Shown: positions 55,887-64,000 of the stretch, in pieces
Numbering within the stretch: position 1 is the first letter of the stretch
Layout of the letters: the number at the start of each line of letters is the position of its first letter
Assembly: GCA_003193925.1 (NCBI GenBank)
Contig: PSPG01000005.1
Location: 37,174-101,173, forward strand
Reading direction: 5' to 3'
Origin: Candidatus Thalassarchaeum betae
Lineage (GTDB): Archaea; Thermoplasmatota; Poseidoniia; Poseidoniales; Thalassarchaeaceae
Length of the DNA: 64,000 nucleotides
The notes under the pieces: model-generated
What the model was told of the DNA's origin: nothing
The model's database searches: none
Seen by the model: the letters and a program-made list of their open reading frames with translations, nothing else
Made by a program: the position numbers and the translations under genes

Positions 55887-57571
55887 AGTATCACCCCCCA
55901 GCGCTGCATGACCTCATTTGCGGCGTCAGTCGAGGCGGTCTGGTCAAGCTCGACCTCGTCGGCGAGCACCATGGCACCCTGGTCATCGATGATCGATCGG
56001 CCCTTGACGCTCATCCTGCGAGCGAGCACCCGCTCGCGCAGGGAAGCGACGAATCCCTCTTGGCCGTCCTTGGCCACCTGTTCCTTGACGGCCTCCTGAT
56101 CCATCCCAAGGAAGGTCTCCGAGGGGTCCTTGGACAACAGCAGGGATACGTTGGAGATGCCGTCGTCGATGACAAACCTGAGTCGGAGGTCCTCGACGCC
56201 GCGCTGGGGGCCGTGGTCGATGCAGGCGCCGTCCCTCAGGACGCGCCTGCACTCGGGGCATCGCTCGATGATGCCCGAGTCCCTGCGTACGGCTACTACG
56301 GTGCCGCTGGTGCTTATGCCCCGGCGTGAGCCGCCGCTCACCACAGTCGTTAGGTCAGCGTCGACCCAGTGCTGCTCGGGGTCTATCGAATCCCAAGGTG
56401 GGTCGGACAGGTCGGTCACCTGCGCGGCATCGTCCACGACGAGGTCGGGGGAGCCTTGCCAGTACTGGACTCTGGAGCCGGTCAGATGCAGGAAGTCGCC
56501 CGGCTTGGGGTCGACCTCGCACCAGGCGGTGAGCCGGCAGAGGCCGCTGGGGTCGATGACGTCGCCGCTGCGGACGACGCGCTCGGTGCCGTCATCGGAG
56601 GTGAAGGAGCGCTGGTTCCACGATTCGACCTGGACTGTGATCTCGATGTCGCGCATGCCGTTGCGCAACTCGGCGATGCTGACCTTGTTGGCCTGCGAGA
56701 GGTCCTCCATGCTGGCGAAGGCAGTGTCGTGGTAGACCTCGACCCTGGTCCGGTCGCCGATGTTGATCTCAGGAGTCTCCCGGAACTTCCTGACCGACGC
56801 CCCGTCTATCTTGAGCAGGGTTCCCGGCTCGTGCTCGAGCGGGACCCATGACAGGAAACCGATGCTGCCGCTGGAGTCGGACAGCCTTCCGCGGACCACG
56901 TCCAGCTGGCCGCTGCCGTCGCGCTTCACGATGACGTCGGGCTTGGAGGATATCAGACGCGCGACGAGGTTCACGTAGCCCTCGTTCTCCGAGGCCGTCG
57001 CTATGCTGACGGGTTCGTCGTTGACCTGCAACACCGGGGAGCCGCCCTCGCGCAGCACGGTCACGCGGGTGGTGCGGTTGATATTGAGAGAGCGCTTGTC
57101 GTTCCACTCGTTGACCGATGCGCCCTCGAGTCTCACGACGGAGCCCGGCGCGAGGTTCTCGCCCTGCTCGCCCCAGTCCTTGTAGTCCCAGCGCTCGCGC
57201 CGGTCGCTGTTCTCCCAGGGATTGTCCTCGATCCAGCCAAACGCGACCTGTCGCTCCTCGCCCCGAACCATTTGGATGCGTGGCGTGTAGGTTATCACTG
57301 CGACCTCGAGGGTCACGTTGCGGTCGTCGGCATCGAGCTCGGAGAAGCGATTTACCTTCTTCTCGGCCTTAGCCGGGGAGGACATCTTGGTGACCTCCAT
57401 CCCAGCGGCCGTCTGGAACTTGCGTACCACCGAGCGCAGAGCGTCCTCAGGGGGGATGAGGAACTCCACCTCGTAGCGTTTGAACTCGCCTTCTATCTCT
57501 TTCTCGTCCGCGTCCGGGCATTCCTGTTTGACTACAGTGACCTGTGCTGCATATCTTCCATCTTCCGTCAT
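55883..57571 (-). CDS. rpa: Replication protein A (ssDNA-binding)
   Basis: 562 aa. At least three OB-type beta domains in a row; repeated GSVVRLEGASVNEWN and GTLLKIDGASVRKF style strands are typical. A zinc-finger motif CPEC...C-I-D-H (about 455-470) lies in the C-terminal OB fold, as in euryarchaeal RPA41-type proteins. Binds single-stranded DNA in replication and repair. Longer than Pyrococcus RPA41 (about 360 aa), closer to multi-OB methanogen and halophile forms. Upstream region 57572-57809 holds no supported gene. Confidence 0.88.
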   Translation of the reverse strand: MTEDGRYAAQVTVVKQECPDADEKEIEGEFKRYEVEFLIPPEDALRSVVRKFQTAAGMEVTKMSSPAKAEKKVNRFSELDADDRNVTLEVAVITYTPRIQMVRGEERQVAFGWIEDNPWENSDRRERWDYKDWGEQGENLAPGSVVRLEGASVNEWNDKRSLNINRTTRVTVLREGGSPVLQVNDEPVSIATASENEGYVNLVARLISSKPDVIVKRDGSGQLDVVRGRLSDSSGSIGFLSWVPLEHEPGTLLKIDGASVRKFRETPEINIGDRTRVEVYHDTAFASMEDLSQANKVSIAELRNGMRDIEITVQVESWNQRSFTSDDGTERVVRSGDVIDPSGLCRLTAWCEVDPKPGDFLHLTGSRVQYWQGSPDLVVDDAAQVTDLSDPPWDSIDPEQHWVDADLTTVVSGGSRRGISTSGTVVAVRRDSGIIERCPECRRVLRDGACIDHGPQRGVEDLRLRFVIDDGISNVSLLLSKDPSETFLGMDQEAVKEQVAKDGQEGFVASLRERVLARRMSVKGRSIIDDQGAMVLADEVELDQTASTDAANEVMQRWGVIL

Positions 57572-57809
57572 GTGCTCACCTGCGTCAGTGAATGAGGTCT
57601 GAGCCTACATAAACCACTGATGCGGGGGCCTCCGAAGAAGCAGCGGGCAGCGATGCTGGGGCAACGTTAGTTCGTGCGTGTTGGGGTAGACTCAGCACTT
57701 CATCACCTCCGGGACCACGCGTTTCACTCGGCGGTCTTTGAAGATGTGCATTCCAATGGGTGCTGACCAAGCGACTGCGTTTATCCACAGTACCTCTTGT
57801 CGTGATGCA
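57572..57809. other. Gene-free region between rpa and mogA
   Basis: 238 nt separating divergent genes. It should hold both promoters. TTTAT at 57780-57784 lies 26-30 nt before the mogA ATG, fitting a leaderless start, and TACATAAACC at 57606-57615 lies about 35-44 nt before the rpa start. The rest shows no tRNA, repeat array or convincing reading frame. Confidence 0.4.
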
Positions 57810-58361
57810 ATGGCACCCGTAGAATTGTGCAGATTCGGGGTGCTGACAGCCTCCGACAGGGCCAGCACCGGAGGCTACGAGGACCTCAGTGGCCCTGCCA
57901 TTGAGCAGTTCCTGAGCGAGGCGGTGACCTCGCCCTGGGAGGTGGTTCGCCGCCTCGTTCCTGACGAGCAGGAGCTGATCGAGGCGGCGCTGGTGGAACT
58001 GATCGACGCCGAGGGCTGCTCGGTGATCGTGACCACAGGAGGAACTGGGCCCGCGCCCCGCGACGTCACCCCGGAGGCCACCGAGGCGGTGTGCGAGCGG
58101 ATGCTGCCCGGGTTCGGTGAGCAGATGCGAGCCATCTCGCTGCGTCACGTCGCTACAGCGGTGCTGTCTCGGCAGACTGCCGGTATCCGCGGCTCGGCCC
58201 TGATCCTCAACCTGCCCGGCTCGCCTCGCTCGATCCGCGAGATACTCGACGAGGTCTTCGCCGCTGTCCCGTACTGCGTCGACCTCGTCGGGGGGCCTTA
58301 CATCACAACCGATTCTGTGGTCGTCGACGCCTTCCGCCCGCCTCACGCCCGACGCGAATGA
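57810..58361 (+). CDS. moaB: Molybdopterin adenylyltransferase (MogA/MoaB)
   Basis: 183 aa from the ATG at 57810 (a TTG at 57738 would add 24 unlike residues). Molybdenum-cofactor protein that adenylates molybdopterin. Seen: FGVLTASDRASTGGYEDLSGPAI, VIVTTGGTGPAPRDVTPEAT with the conserved TTGGTG nucleotide loop, and LILNLPGSPRSIREIL. Length is normal. The end overlaps the RNase PH frame (ATGA). Confidence 0.9.
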   Translation: MAPVELCRFGVLTASDRASTGGYEDLSGPAIEQFLSEAVTSPWEVVRRLVPDEQELIEAALVELIDAEGCSVIVTTGGTGPAPRDVTPEATEAVCERMLPGFGEQMRAISLRHVATAVLSRQTAGIRGSALILNLPGSPRSIREILDEVFAAVPYCVDLVGGPYITTDSVVVDAFRPPHARRE

Positions 58362-59218
58362 TTCATGCGGGAATCGCCGCTCGGGGTGCCATGGCGAAGA
58401 TGAAGTCGGGCGATTCTAGCAGTGACAGGGGTGCCGACGAGCTTCGCGGCATCCAAGTCACGCTCGACTTCACTCCCAACGCCCTGGCCTCGCTGATGTT
58501 CCGCCAAGGCGACACTATGGTCCTCGCCTGCGCGACGAAGGCTGACAGACTGCCGCGCTGGTTCCCCAGGGACGCTAAGCGCGGCTGGGTCCACGCCGAG
58601 TACGCGCTGCTGCCGGGCTCCACCGACACCAGGTTCCGCCGCGAGCGCAACGGCGCGAAGGGGCGGACTCAGGAGATCGAGCGACTGGTCGCCCGCTCGC
58701 TGCGTGGGGCAGTCAATCTCGAGGAGCTCGGTCCGATTGCGCTGACGGTCGACTGCGACGTGCTGAACGCCGACGGTGGTACCAGATGCGCATCGGTAAC
58801 CGCCGCCTCGATCGCCCTCAGACTGGCGATCCGCCGACTGATAGCGTCAGGTGAGTGCCTGCCGAAGGAGATGCGCCTCTCCAGAGAGGATGTCCGCAAC
58901 GGCGTCGAGCCGCCATCGCTCAGTGCCGAGGAGAGGGCTGCTCACGAGGCGGCTGTCATGCCGAACGACGTTGGTGCAATCAGCGTGGGGATGGTCGACG
59001 GCGAGGTCAGGACCGACCTCGACTACGTCCTAGACAGCAATGCCGACGTCGACATGAACGTCGTGATGACCAGCGACGGCGGTTTCGTCGAGGTCCAGGG
59101 GACCGGCGAGGAATCGACTTACACCCGTGAGGAGCTCGATGCCCTGATTGACGCCGCGACAGCGGGCATCACCAAGCTACACGCACTCCAAGCCAGCATC
59201 CTGGCAAATGAAAGATGA
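58358..59218 (+). CDS. rph: Ribonuclease PH
   Basis: 286 aa if started at 58358 (ATGA overlap with mogA); 275 aa from the ATG at 58391, equally likely. Phosphorolytic 3'-5' exoribonuclease fold: YALLPGSTDTRFRRERNGAKGRTQEIERLVARSLRGAVNLEELGPIALTVDCDVLNADGGTRCASVTAAS matches bacterial RNase PH closely, including the GRTQEI and the phosphate-binding region. The N-terminal R-x-DGR region is altered (SDRGADELR). A 50-aa insert-like stretch (about 178-205) is not typical. Trims tRNA 3' ends in bacteria; the role beside an archaeal exosome is unknown. Confidence 0.85.
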   Translation: MIHAGIAARGAMAKMKSGDSSSDRGADELRGIQVTLDFTPNALASLMFRQGDTMVLACATKADRLPRWFPRDAKRGWVHAEYALLPGSTDTRFRRERNGAKGRTQEIERLVARSLRGAVNLEELGPIALTVDCDVLNADGGTRCASVTAASIALRLAIRRLIASGECLPKEMRLSREDVRNGVEPPSLSAEERAAHEAAVMPNDVGAISVGMVDGEVRTDLDYVLDSNADVDMNVVMTSDGGFVEVQGTGEESTYTREELDALIDAATAGITKLHALQASILANER

Positions 59219-59269
59219 TTCCGGCGCAGCCCCTCTCGGCCAGGCCCTCTACGATGAGAAACGCGAGTA

Positions 59270-59345
59270 TGGTGGGACTGGCCGGACTTGAACCAGCGGC
59301 CTCCGCATCTTCAGTGCGGCGCTCTCCCAGCTGAGCTACAGTCCC
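59270..59345 (-). tRNA. tRNA-Phe (anticodon GAA)
   Basis: 76 nt on the minus strand. Acceptor stem GGGACTG pairs with CAGTCCC, discriminator A, encoded CCA. D arm AGCTC..GAGC, anticodon arm CCGCA-CTGAAGA-TGCGG with anticodon GAA, T arm GCCGG/CTGGT-TTCAAG type loop. No intron. Confidence 0.95.
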
Positions 59346-59399
59346 GTAGCGCCCTCGCCAGAATGATTCCGACTTCAAGCCTTCCGAGCGCGAAATCAC

Positions 59400-60539
59400 C
59401 TAAAGGACATCTTTCTCGTCCTTTTTCTCATCGAATGACATCATCTTGCCCTTGCCTCCAGCAGCAGCCTTGGCGGCGGGCTTCTTCGCCTTCTTCCCGG
59501 CATCGGAGGGGGCCTTCTCCGCATCACCGTCAGTACCCGCCTTGCGCGCCTGAGCGGCCTCCTTCTCGCGGAGTTCCAACTCCTCAGGTGACATCCCGGT
59601 CTCGAGCGCGAGTTTGATCCGGCGCTCGTCGCGGGCGCGGATCTCGAGGAGCCTCTGCCTCGCCTTGTCGTAGTGCTGGAGCATGTACATGGCATCGTGC
59701 TCGAGCAGAGGCGAGTCGGAGATGATGGTGATGTCTAGCCAGTCGCCTTCCTCAGCGAGGAACTCGGCGAAGGGCTCGAACTTCAGGTCGGACTTCTTGA
59801 TCTGGGTGTAGTGCAGGGCGTTGCCCATCCGGTGCTCGATTCCGGCGAAGTGGCAGTAGAACTTCTTGCCGCCGTAGTCCTTGCGAACCTGCTCGAACAA
59901 CTCTGAGTAGTCCTCGCTGGTCCTCATCCTGCCGTGACCGCGGGCGTGGATGTGGGCCATGTTGAGCACGGGCACGGTGCCCTCGACGTGATTGCAGACC
60001 TCAATGACCTCCTCGACAGTCCCCCACAGCTCCTGGCGCCCTGAGGTCTCGATGCCTACCAGCGAGGGCTTGTCCTTGTGGACCCAGGGGAAGGCGGCGT
60101 AGTCATCCTCTTCCGACTCTACGCCCCATATCTGCTGGACTCGATCGACCACGCCGGCGAAGATGTTGGCGACCTGCTCGTTGGTCTCGGAGCCGGGCTC
60201 GTACTCGCCGTAGGGTCCGACGTGGTAAACCAGGTGTCTCGCGTTGACGATCTTGCCGGCCTGCATGCTGGCCTCCATCTTGGTGAGGGTACGGTTGCGC
60301 TCCCTGCGTGAGCCGAGCAGCTCCGCGTAGTAGGGCCCGTGGAGGTTCATCTCAAGGTCTGACTTCCACGAGAGGACTCCAGCCTGCCAGTACTGGTCGA
60401 AGTGCTTGGGCTGGACCGTTCGCACTGTCTGGATCTCCATCGCATCGAGCCCGAGCGAGGTGATGTCGTCCATTCCCTCGACTATCGTCCGTCCCTTGCA
60501 GGACAGTGGAACTCCGGCTGGACCTAGTCTGAGTGGTAT
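59400..60539 (-). CDS. nfo: Endonuclease IV-type AP endonuclease (start codon unclear)
   Basis: About 379 aa if begun at 60539. TIM-barrel endonuclease IV/sugar-isomerase-like fold: LHGPYYAELLGSRRERNR, ARHLVYHVGPYGEYEPG, GIETSGRQELWGTVEEVIEVC, HIHARGHG and ISDSPLLEHDAMYM, with His/Glu/Asp metal ligands in order. The family's N-terminal block continues upstream of the first ATG (60473): codons 60474-60536 read PLRLGPAGVPLSCKGRTIVEG. No ATG, GTG or TTG occurs before the stop at 60579-60581; ATA at 60539 sits where the start should be. A Lys/Ala-rich tail of about 70 residues is unusual. It incises DNA at abasic sites. Confidence 0.8.
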   Translation of the reverse strand: MPLRLGPAGVPLSCKGRTIVEGMDDITSLGLDAMEIQTVRTVQPKHFDQYWQAGVLSWKSDLEMNLHGPYYAELLGSRRERNRTLTKMEASMQAGKIVNARHLVYHVGPYGEYEPGSETNEQVANIFAGVVDRVQQIWGVESEEDDYAAFPWVHKDKPSLVGIETSGRQELWGTVEEVIEVCNHVEGTVPVLNMAHIHARGHGRMRTSEDYSELFEQVRKDYGGKKFYCHFAGIEHRMGNALHYTQIKKSDLKFEPFAEFLAEEGDWLDITIISDSPLLEHDAMYMLQHYDKARQRLLEIRARDERRIKLALETGMSPEELELREKEAAQARKAGTDGDAEKAPSDAGKKAKKPAAKAAAGGKGKMMSFDEKKDEKDVL

Positions 60540-60573
60540 GCTCGCGCCCCCCGCGGGTCGGGCCGAATTGGTG

Positions 60574-60588
60574 CCCCTTCAAAAGGGG
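60574..60588. promoter_or_regulatory. Dyad CCCCTT-CAA-AAGGGG upstream of nfo
   Basis: Six-base arms at 60574-60579 and 60583-60588, exact reverse complements, 35-50 nt before the inferred nfo start and just after the preceding gene. Might be an operator or a transcript-end hairpin; there is no adjacent T-run. Confidence 0.3.
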
Positions 60589-60627
60589 TCTCCGGTAATG
60601 GTGGGAAATGCCGGTCGAAACCGGGTT

Positions 60628-61281
60628 TCAGCTCCCACCGGCTGCGCGTTCGACGCCAGCCTGCCCGGGGCCTGCTGAGGGAAGCCCGCAGAGGAATCCG
60701 GCCAGCCACTCCAGAGGCTGAGTGACTGCCGTCAACTGCAGATTGACCGAGCCCAAGGAGTGCTCGACGAGCGCCGTCCGCTCGTTCGGCAGGTAAGTGC
60801 AGACGTGCGGGACCAAACCGCGGTGGCGGACCCGCTGCAGGAGCTCTGCGGCGCTGACCTCCTCGAGAGCAGACAGGGCGTCGATGGCATCGGGTGCGAT
60901 GAACAGGACGTGGACCTGCCTGATCCTCTCTATCACAGCTCCCCATGACTCGGCCAGTCTGAGGGGGTTCGATGGCATGTCGACGATCATCACTGTGCGG
61001 GCGCCCTCGAGCTCTCCGAAGGTCATCCCCGCCCCCCATGCGTAGCGCGGTGATGCACCGTCGAGCGCGGTGGATGCTGAGGACACCAGCCAGTGGGCGC
61101 TGTCGAGGGTGCTCCTCCAGTCAATGGCGCCGTGGTCCATCGTTGCGAAGTCCTCGCCTGGCGCCGAGGTCACGAGTCTTGTCCTAGCACCTCGCTCCGC
61201 CGCTGCGGACAGCACGGCTGACGCGGCATCGTCACGCTCTGGCCTGCCGAAGGCGACGATGCGGACTTCACTCGCAGCCAT
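60628..61281 (-). CDS. Short PfkB-like sugar kinase relative, uncertain
   Basis: 217 aa. Parts recall the PfkB/ribokinase fold seen in 2-keto-3-deoxygluconate kinases: VRIVAFGRPERDDA near the start, DSAHWLVSSASTALDG, ARTVMIVDMPSNPLRLAESWGAVIERI (where kinases have D-x-N-x-R-x-x-L-W) and VHVLFIAPDAIDALS. It lacks the N-terminal lid and the catalytic GAGD-F motif, and it is about 100 aa shorter than the family. Probably a degenerate or specialised relative without kinase activity. Lies between pelota and nfo on the same strand. Confidence 0.4.
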   Translation of the reverse strand: MAASEVRIVAFGRPERDDAASAVLSAAAERGARTRLVTSAPGEDFATMDHGAIDWRSTLDSAHWLVSSASTALDGASPRYAWGAGMTFGELEGARTVMIVDMPSNPLRLAESWGAVIERIRQVHVLFIAPDAIDALSALEEVSAAELLQRVRHRGLVPHVCTYLPNERTALVEHSLGSVNLQLTAVTQPLEWLAGFLCGLPSAGPGQAGVERAAGGS

Positions 61282-61316
61282 GCCTGCCGCTGATGCGCCG
61301 CGGTGATGAGCCTTGC

Positions 61317-62375
61317 CTACTCGGTCTTCCAGCGCAGCAAGGCGATAGCCCCTCCGAAGCCCAGCAGCTGCTGGCCGGAGTCATGGTCGACCGAGGCTTG
61401 GATGATGCTGCCTCCCGAGCCCTCCACGCTGGCGGCTGTCCTCTCCCAGCGCTCGCGGGCCTCGTCCTCGCCGCTGCGCAGCATGGAGGCCTCGATGATC
61501 AGGGTCTCGACGGCGCCCTGCTCGGCGGCTTCGGCTATGGCAGCGGGGCCGTAGGAGACCGCTCCGCCGGTGGAGATCCGCTTCAGCCCCTCCTCGATGG
61601 CTCGCACCTGCTGAATCAGCGAGTGCTCGCCGAGAACCGAGTCTGCTAGGCCCTCAGCGAGAACCTCGTTGGCCGCGGACCGCCCTCCTATCGAAGTCGC
61701 CGTATTGAGGATCTGGTTCTGGGCGCCTTGCCCCCTGAGGTGGGCCTCGAACTGCTCACGGGCCATTCCCGGCCCGCAGATGACCAGCGGCATGTGGTCC
61801 TTGAAGACGAGTCGCGTCTCCTTGGCGACGCGCTCGAAGAAGCCCCGGCGCACGCTGGTGGAGTCGTCGGCCTTCTTGCCGCCGCCCCTCATGGTGAATT
61901 GCGAGACGTCGCGAATCCCGTGTGCTGCGACCTGGAAGACGAGGATCTCGTCCGACTCGACCACCAGGAGTCCGCACTTGGCGCGCCGGCCTGCCGAGAG
62001 GGCTTCCCTCAGCAGTGCCCTGTCGGCAGCGGGCAGGCCACCCTCGCGGGTCAGCTCCAGCACGGAGCCGGGGCTCATGACGTGCGTGTGGTGGCTGCCG
62101 ATGTCGATCTTGGCCTCTGTAATCACTCCGTGGACGCGGAGGTTGTCGGTGAAGGGCTGGAATGCCGTCTCTTGGACCTCGAGAACTATCCACATCGGCT
62201 TGCGCTCGGCGCTCTTCGCCCTGCTGTCAGACTGGGTTCCGGTGGCCGAGTCCCTGCGGTGGGACAGCATCCCCACGTTCGTTCCGGGCCTGCACAACTG
62301 CGAGACGGTCCACAGGTCGTCCTCGTCGTCGACCCTCAGTCGGACTCCCTCGTCCAGTCGCTTGATTCTGCGCAC
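61317..62375 (-). CDS. pelA: Pelota, mRNA surveillance and ribosome rescue factor
   Basis: 352 aa, GTG start at 62375 with GGTGAGG upstream, overlapping the end region of fhs. Archaeal pelota (Dom34): N-terminal Sm-like domain with DEDDLWTVSQLCRPGTNVGML, central eRF1 domain 2 (KCGLLVVESDEILVFQVAAHG, then RGFFERVAKETRL) and C-terminal eRF1 domain 3 (GAVETLIIEASML...QASVDHDSGQQLLGFGGAIALLRWK). Releases stalled ribosomes with aEF1A. The conserved GGQ is absent, as expected for pelota. Confidence 0.94.
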   Translation of the reverse strand: MRRIKRLDEGVRLRVDDEDDLWTVSQLCRPGTNVGMLSHRRDSATGTQSDSRAKSAERKPMWIVLEVQETAFQPFTDNLRVHGVITEAKIDIGSHHTHVMSPGSVLELTREGGLPAADRALLREALSAGRRAKCGLLVVESDEILVFQVAAHGIRDVSQFTMRGGGKKADDSTSVRRGFFERVAKETRLVFKDHMPLVICGPGMAREQFEAHLRGQGAQNQILNTATSIGGRSAANEVLAEGLADSVLGEHSLIQQVRAIEEGLKRISTGGAVSYGPAAIAEAAEQGAVETLIIEASMLRSGEDEARERWERTAASVEGSGGSIIQASVDHDSGQQLLGFGGAIALLRWKTE

Positions 62376-62387
62376 GCGACCACAACC

Positions 62388-64000
62388 TCACCTGAAGACG
62401 CCTGTCAGCCTTCCGTCCTCGTCCATGTCCATGTCGAGCGCGGCCGGTCTTGTAGGTAGCCCGGGCATCGTCATCATCGAGCCGCAAACGGCGACCACGA
62501 AACCGGCGCCGGCGTTGACGCGGATCTCGCGTATGGGGAGGGTGAAACCGCTGGGTGCGCCGAGCACCTTGGGCTCGTGGCTGAACGAGTACTGGGTCTT
62601 GGCCATGCAGACTGGCAACGAGCCCACTCCCCAGCCCTTGAGCGTCTCGATGGCGCTCTGGGCGGTATCGCTGAAATCGACCGTGTGGGCACCGTAGATG
62701 TTGGTGGCGACCCTCAGGATGGTCTCCTCGATGGTCATGCCCTGCTCGACTGTGGGAGTGTAGGGCCGTCCTGCCTCGTCATGGGCCGCGCAAGCGGCCA
62801 CGACTGCGTCTGCCAGATCCAGTGCACCCTCGCCGCCCCTAGCGTGGCACTCGTTCAGCACCACCTGTCGCGCGCCGGCCTTGACTGCCTCGTCCCTGAT
62901 GGCCTCGATCTCGGCCTCGGTGTCGTGTGCGAAGCGGTTTATCGAGACGATGACCGGGATGCTGTTCTCGATGAGGTTCCTGACGTGGCGGCGCAGGTTG
63001 GTGGCCGCGCCGGCCCTCGTCGCCTCGACGTTCTCGGTCTCAAGCTCCTCGGGAGTCGGCCTGCGCCCGCCCCCGGAGGCAAAACCTCCGCCGTGCATCT
63101 TCATGGCACGTACGGTGGCGTTGAGAATCAGGCAGTCGGGGACGACCCCGGATGCTGGGGCCTTGATGTGCAGCGCCTTCTCGGCGCCCATCTCGGCGCC
63201 GAAGCCCGCCTCGGTGATGACGTAGTCAGAGCATGCGAGAGCGATGTCGTCAGCGATGATCGACGAGTTGCCGTGAGCGATGTTGGCGAACGGGCCGCAG
63301 TGGATGAAGGCGGGGTTGCCCTCGAGGGTCTGGACGAGGTTCGGCATCAGCGCCTCTCGCATCAGCAGAGCCATGGCACCTGCAGCGCCGATGTCGTCGG
63401 CGGTGATCGGCTCGTAGGCGTTCGACTTGGCGATGATGATGCGCCCGACGCGGGCGCGCAGGTCCACGTAGTCCTTCGCCAGCGCCAGTATGGCCATCAC
63501 CTCGCTGGCAGCGGTGATGTCGAAGCGGTCGGTGCGGACGACGCCGTTGGCAGCCCCGCCCAGACCGATGGTGACCTGCCTCAGACTGCGGTCGTTCATG
63601 TCGATGGTGCGAGGCCAGTAGATGCGGTTGATGTCGATGTCGAGCTCGTTGCCCCTGTGGAGGTGGTTGTCGATGATCGCAGAGCACAGGTTGTGGGCCG
63701 CGGTGACCGCGTGCAAATCACCGGTGAGGTGCAGGTTGATCTGCTCCATCGGCAGGACCTGCGAGTAGCCGCCACCGGCAGCGCCGCCCTTGATGCCGAA
63801 GACCGGCCCCATGGAGGGCTCGCGAATCACGCAGCACGCGTTGTGCCCGCGCGCGTTGAGGGCCTGGTTGAGGCCGATGGTGGTCAGGGTCTTGCCCTCT
63901 CCGAAGGCAGTCGGGCTCACGCTGGTGACCAGAACGAGGTGGCCCCTGTCCCCGTTTCGCTTGGCCTTGATGGTCTCCCAGTTGACCTTGGCGACGTGCG
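62388..64000 (-). CDS. fhs: Formate-tetrahydrofolate ligase, N-terminus outside window
   Basis: Partial, 536 codons visible; the frame continues past base 64000, so the V (GTG) at 63920 is not the start. ATP-dependent formation of 10-formyl-THF. P-loop-like PTAFGEGKTLTTIGLNQAL, then REPSMGPVFGIKGGAAGGGYSQVLPM and LHLTGD, plus ENLRRHVRN-type block NLRRHVRNLIENSIPVIVSINRF and the monovalent-cation region. The C-terminal part has the YGAHTVDFS-SGI/G-like end. Upstream residues HVAKVNWETIKAKRNGDRGHLVLVTSVSP fit the family. A bacterial-type C1 enzyme in an archaeon. Confidence 0.95.
   Translation of the reverse strand, partial: HVAKVNWETIKAKRNGDRGHLVLVTSVSPTAFGEGKTLTTIGLNQALNARGHNACCVIREPSMGPVFGIKGGAAGGGYSQVLPMEQINLHLTGDLHAVTAAHNLCSAIIDNHLHRGNELDIDINRIYWPRTIDMNDRSLRQVTIGLGGAANGVVRTDRFDITAASEVMAILALAKDYVDLRARVGRIIIAKSNAYEPITADDIGAAGAMALLMREALMPNLVQTLEGNPAFIHCGPFANIAHGNSSIIADDIALACSDYVITEAGFGAEMGAEKALHIKAPASGVVPDCLILNATVRAMKMHGGGFASGGGRRPTPEELETENVEATRAGAATNLRRHVRNLIENSIPVIVSINRFAHDTEAEIEAIRDEAVKAGARQVVLNECHARGGEGALDLADAVVAACAAHDEAGRPYTPTVEQGMTIEETILRVATNIYGAHTVDFSDTAQSAIETLKGWGVGSLPVCMAKTQYSFSHEPKVLGAPSGFTLPIREIRVNAGAGFVVAVCGSMMTMPGLPTRPAALDMDMDEDGRLTGVFR

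Noticed and set aside
57692-57751. 19-codon minus-strand frame MHIFKDRRVKRVVPEVMKC between rpa and mogA
   Set aside because: Too short, no ribosome site, and it overlaps the promoter area of mogA; kept only as a note.

Overview
The window is about 64 kb of GC-rich (roughly 60% by eye) archaeal chromosome. The core machinery is archaeal: a complete A-type ATP synthase operon, Orc1/Cdc6, RPA with an RPA-associated OB protein, aIF2-gamma, ribosomal proteins L10e and S6e, pelota, Dph2, DUF357 and isoprenoid-lipid genes (GGPP synthase, geranylgeranyl reductase, HMG-CoA reductase). Mixed in are bacterial-type genes: DNA gyrase A and B, SMC-ScpA-ScpB, SufBCD, class II HMG-CoA reductase, RNase PH and formate-THF ligase. 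Together with large secreted PKD-domain proteins, this points to a Thermoplasmata-related marine euryarchaeon, most likely Marine Group II (Poseidoniales). The lineage is inferred from gene content, not from a marker tree.

Layout. 1-4240: end of a Maf protein, an Nfu scaffold and the divergent sufCBD Fe-S assembly operon, with a perfect TTTAGG/CCTAAA dyad between nfu and sufC. 4253-14077: envelope genes (Smr-domain membrane protein, DUF2085 protein, CPD-like membrane protein, secreted glutaminyl cyclase, a 1368-aa metalloprotease/PKD surface protein and its anchored neighbour) around an extended thymidylate kinase. 14074-22186: aroD, gyrBA behind a leader with two dyads, tRNA-Ser(GCT), aroA, a DMT transporter. 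22255-28295: information genes (L10e, hpt, dph2, orc1/cdc6, S6e, aIF2-gamma, PIN protein, DUF357). 28304-31656: an AAA+/winged-helix protein divergent from HMG-CoA reductase, separated by an AT-rich region with about eight TTAACGC-type repeats. 31657-40686: scpB-scpA-smc, a ketopantoate-reductase-family gene and an apparently inactive site-2-protease-like membrane protein. 40765-49764: atpHIKECFABD. 49891-53850: methyltransferase, geranylgeranyl reductase, GGPP synthase, a PBG-deaminase-like protein. 53952-58361: SAP-like protein, RPA pair, MogA. 58358-64000: RNase PH, tRNA-Phe(GAA), endonuclease IV, a PfkB-like fragment, pelota, formate-THF ligase (cut by the window end).

Most genes are tightly packed with ATGA overlaps or short gaps. 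Start sites are of two kinds: Shine-Dalgarno-led starts inside operons, and probably leaderless starts with an AT box about 26-32 nt upstream. Two universally conserved genes, aIF2-gamma and endonuclease IV, lack an ATG/GTG/TTG where homology demands one.

No CRISPR array, insertion sequence, integrase or rRNA gene was seen. The items most worth a second look are the TTAACGC repeat cluster with its neighbouring AAA+/winged-helix protein, the pseudo-site-2-protease, the missing start codons, and dyads placed at the gyrB and atpH leaders and the suf promoter.
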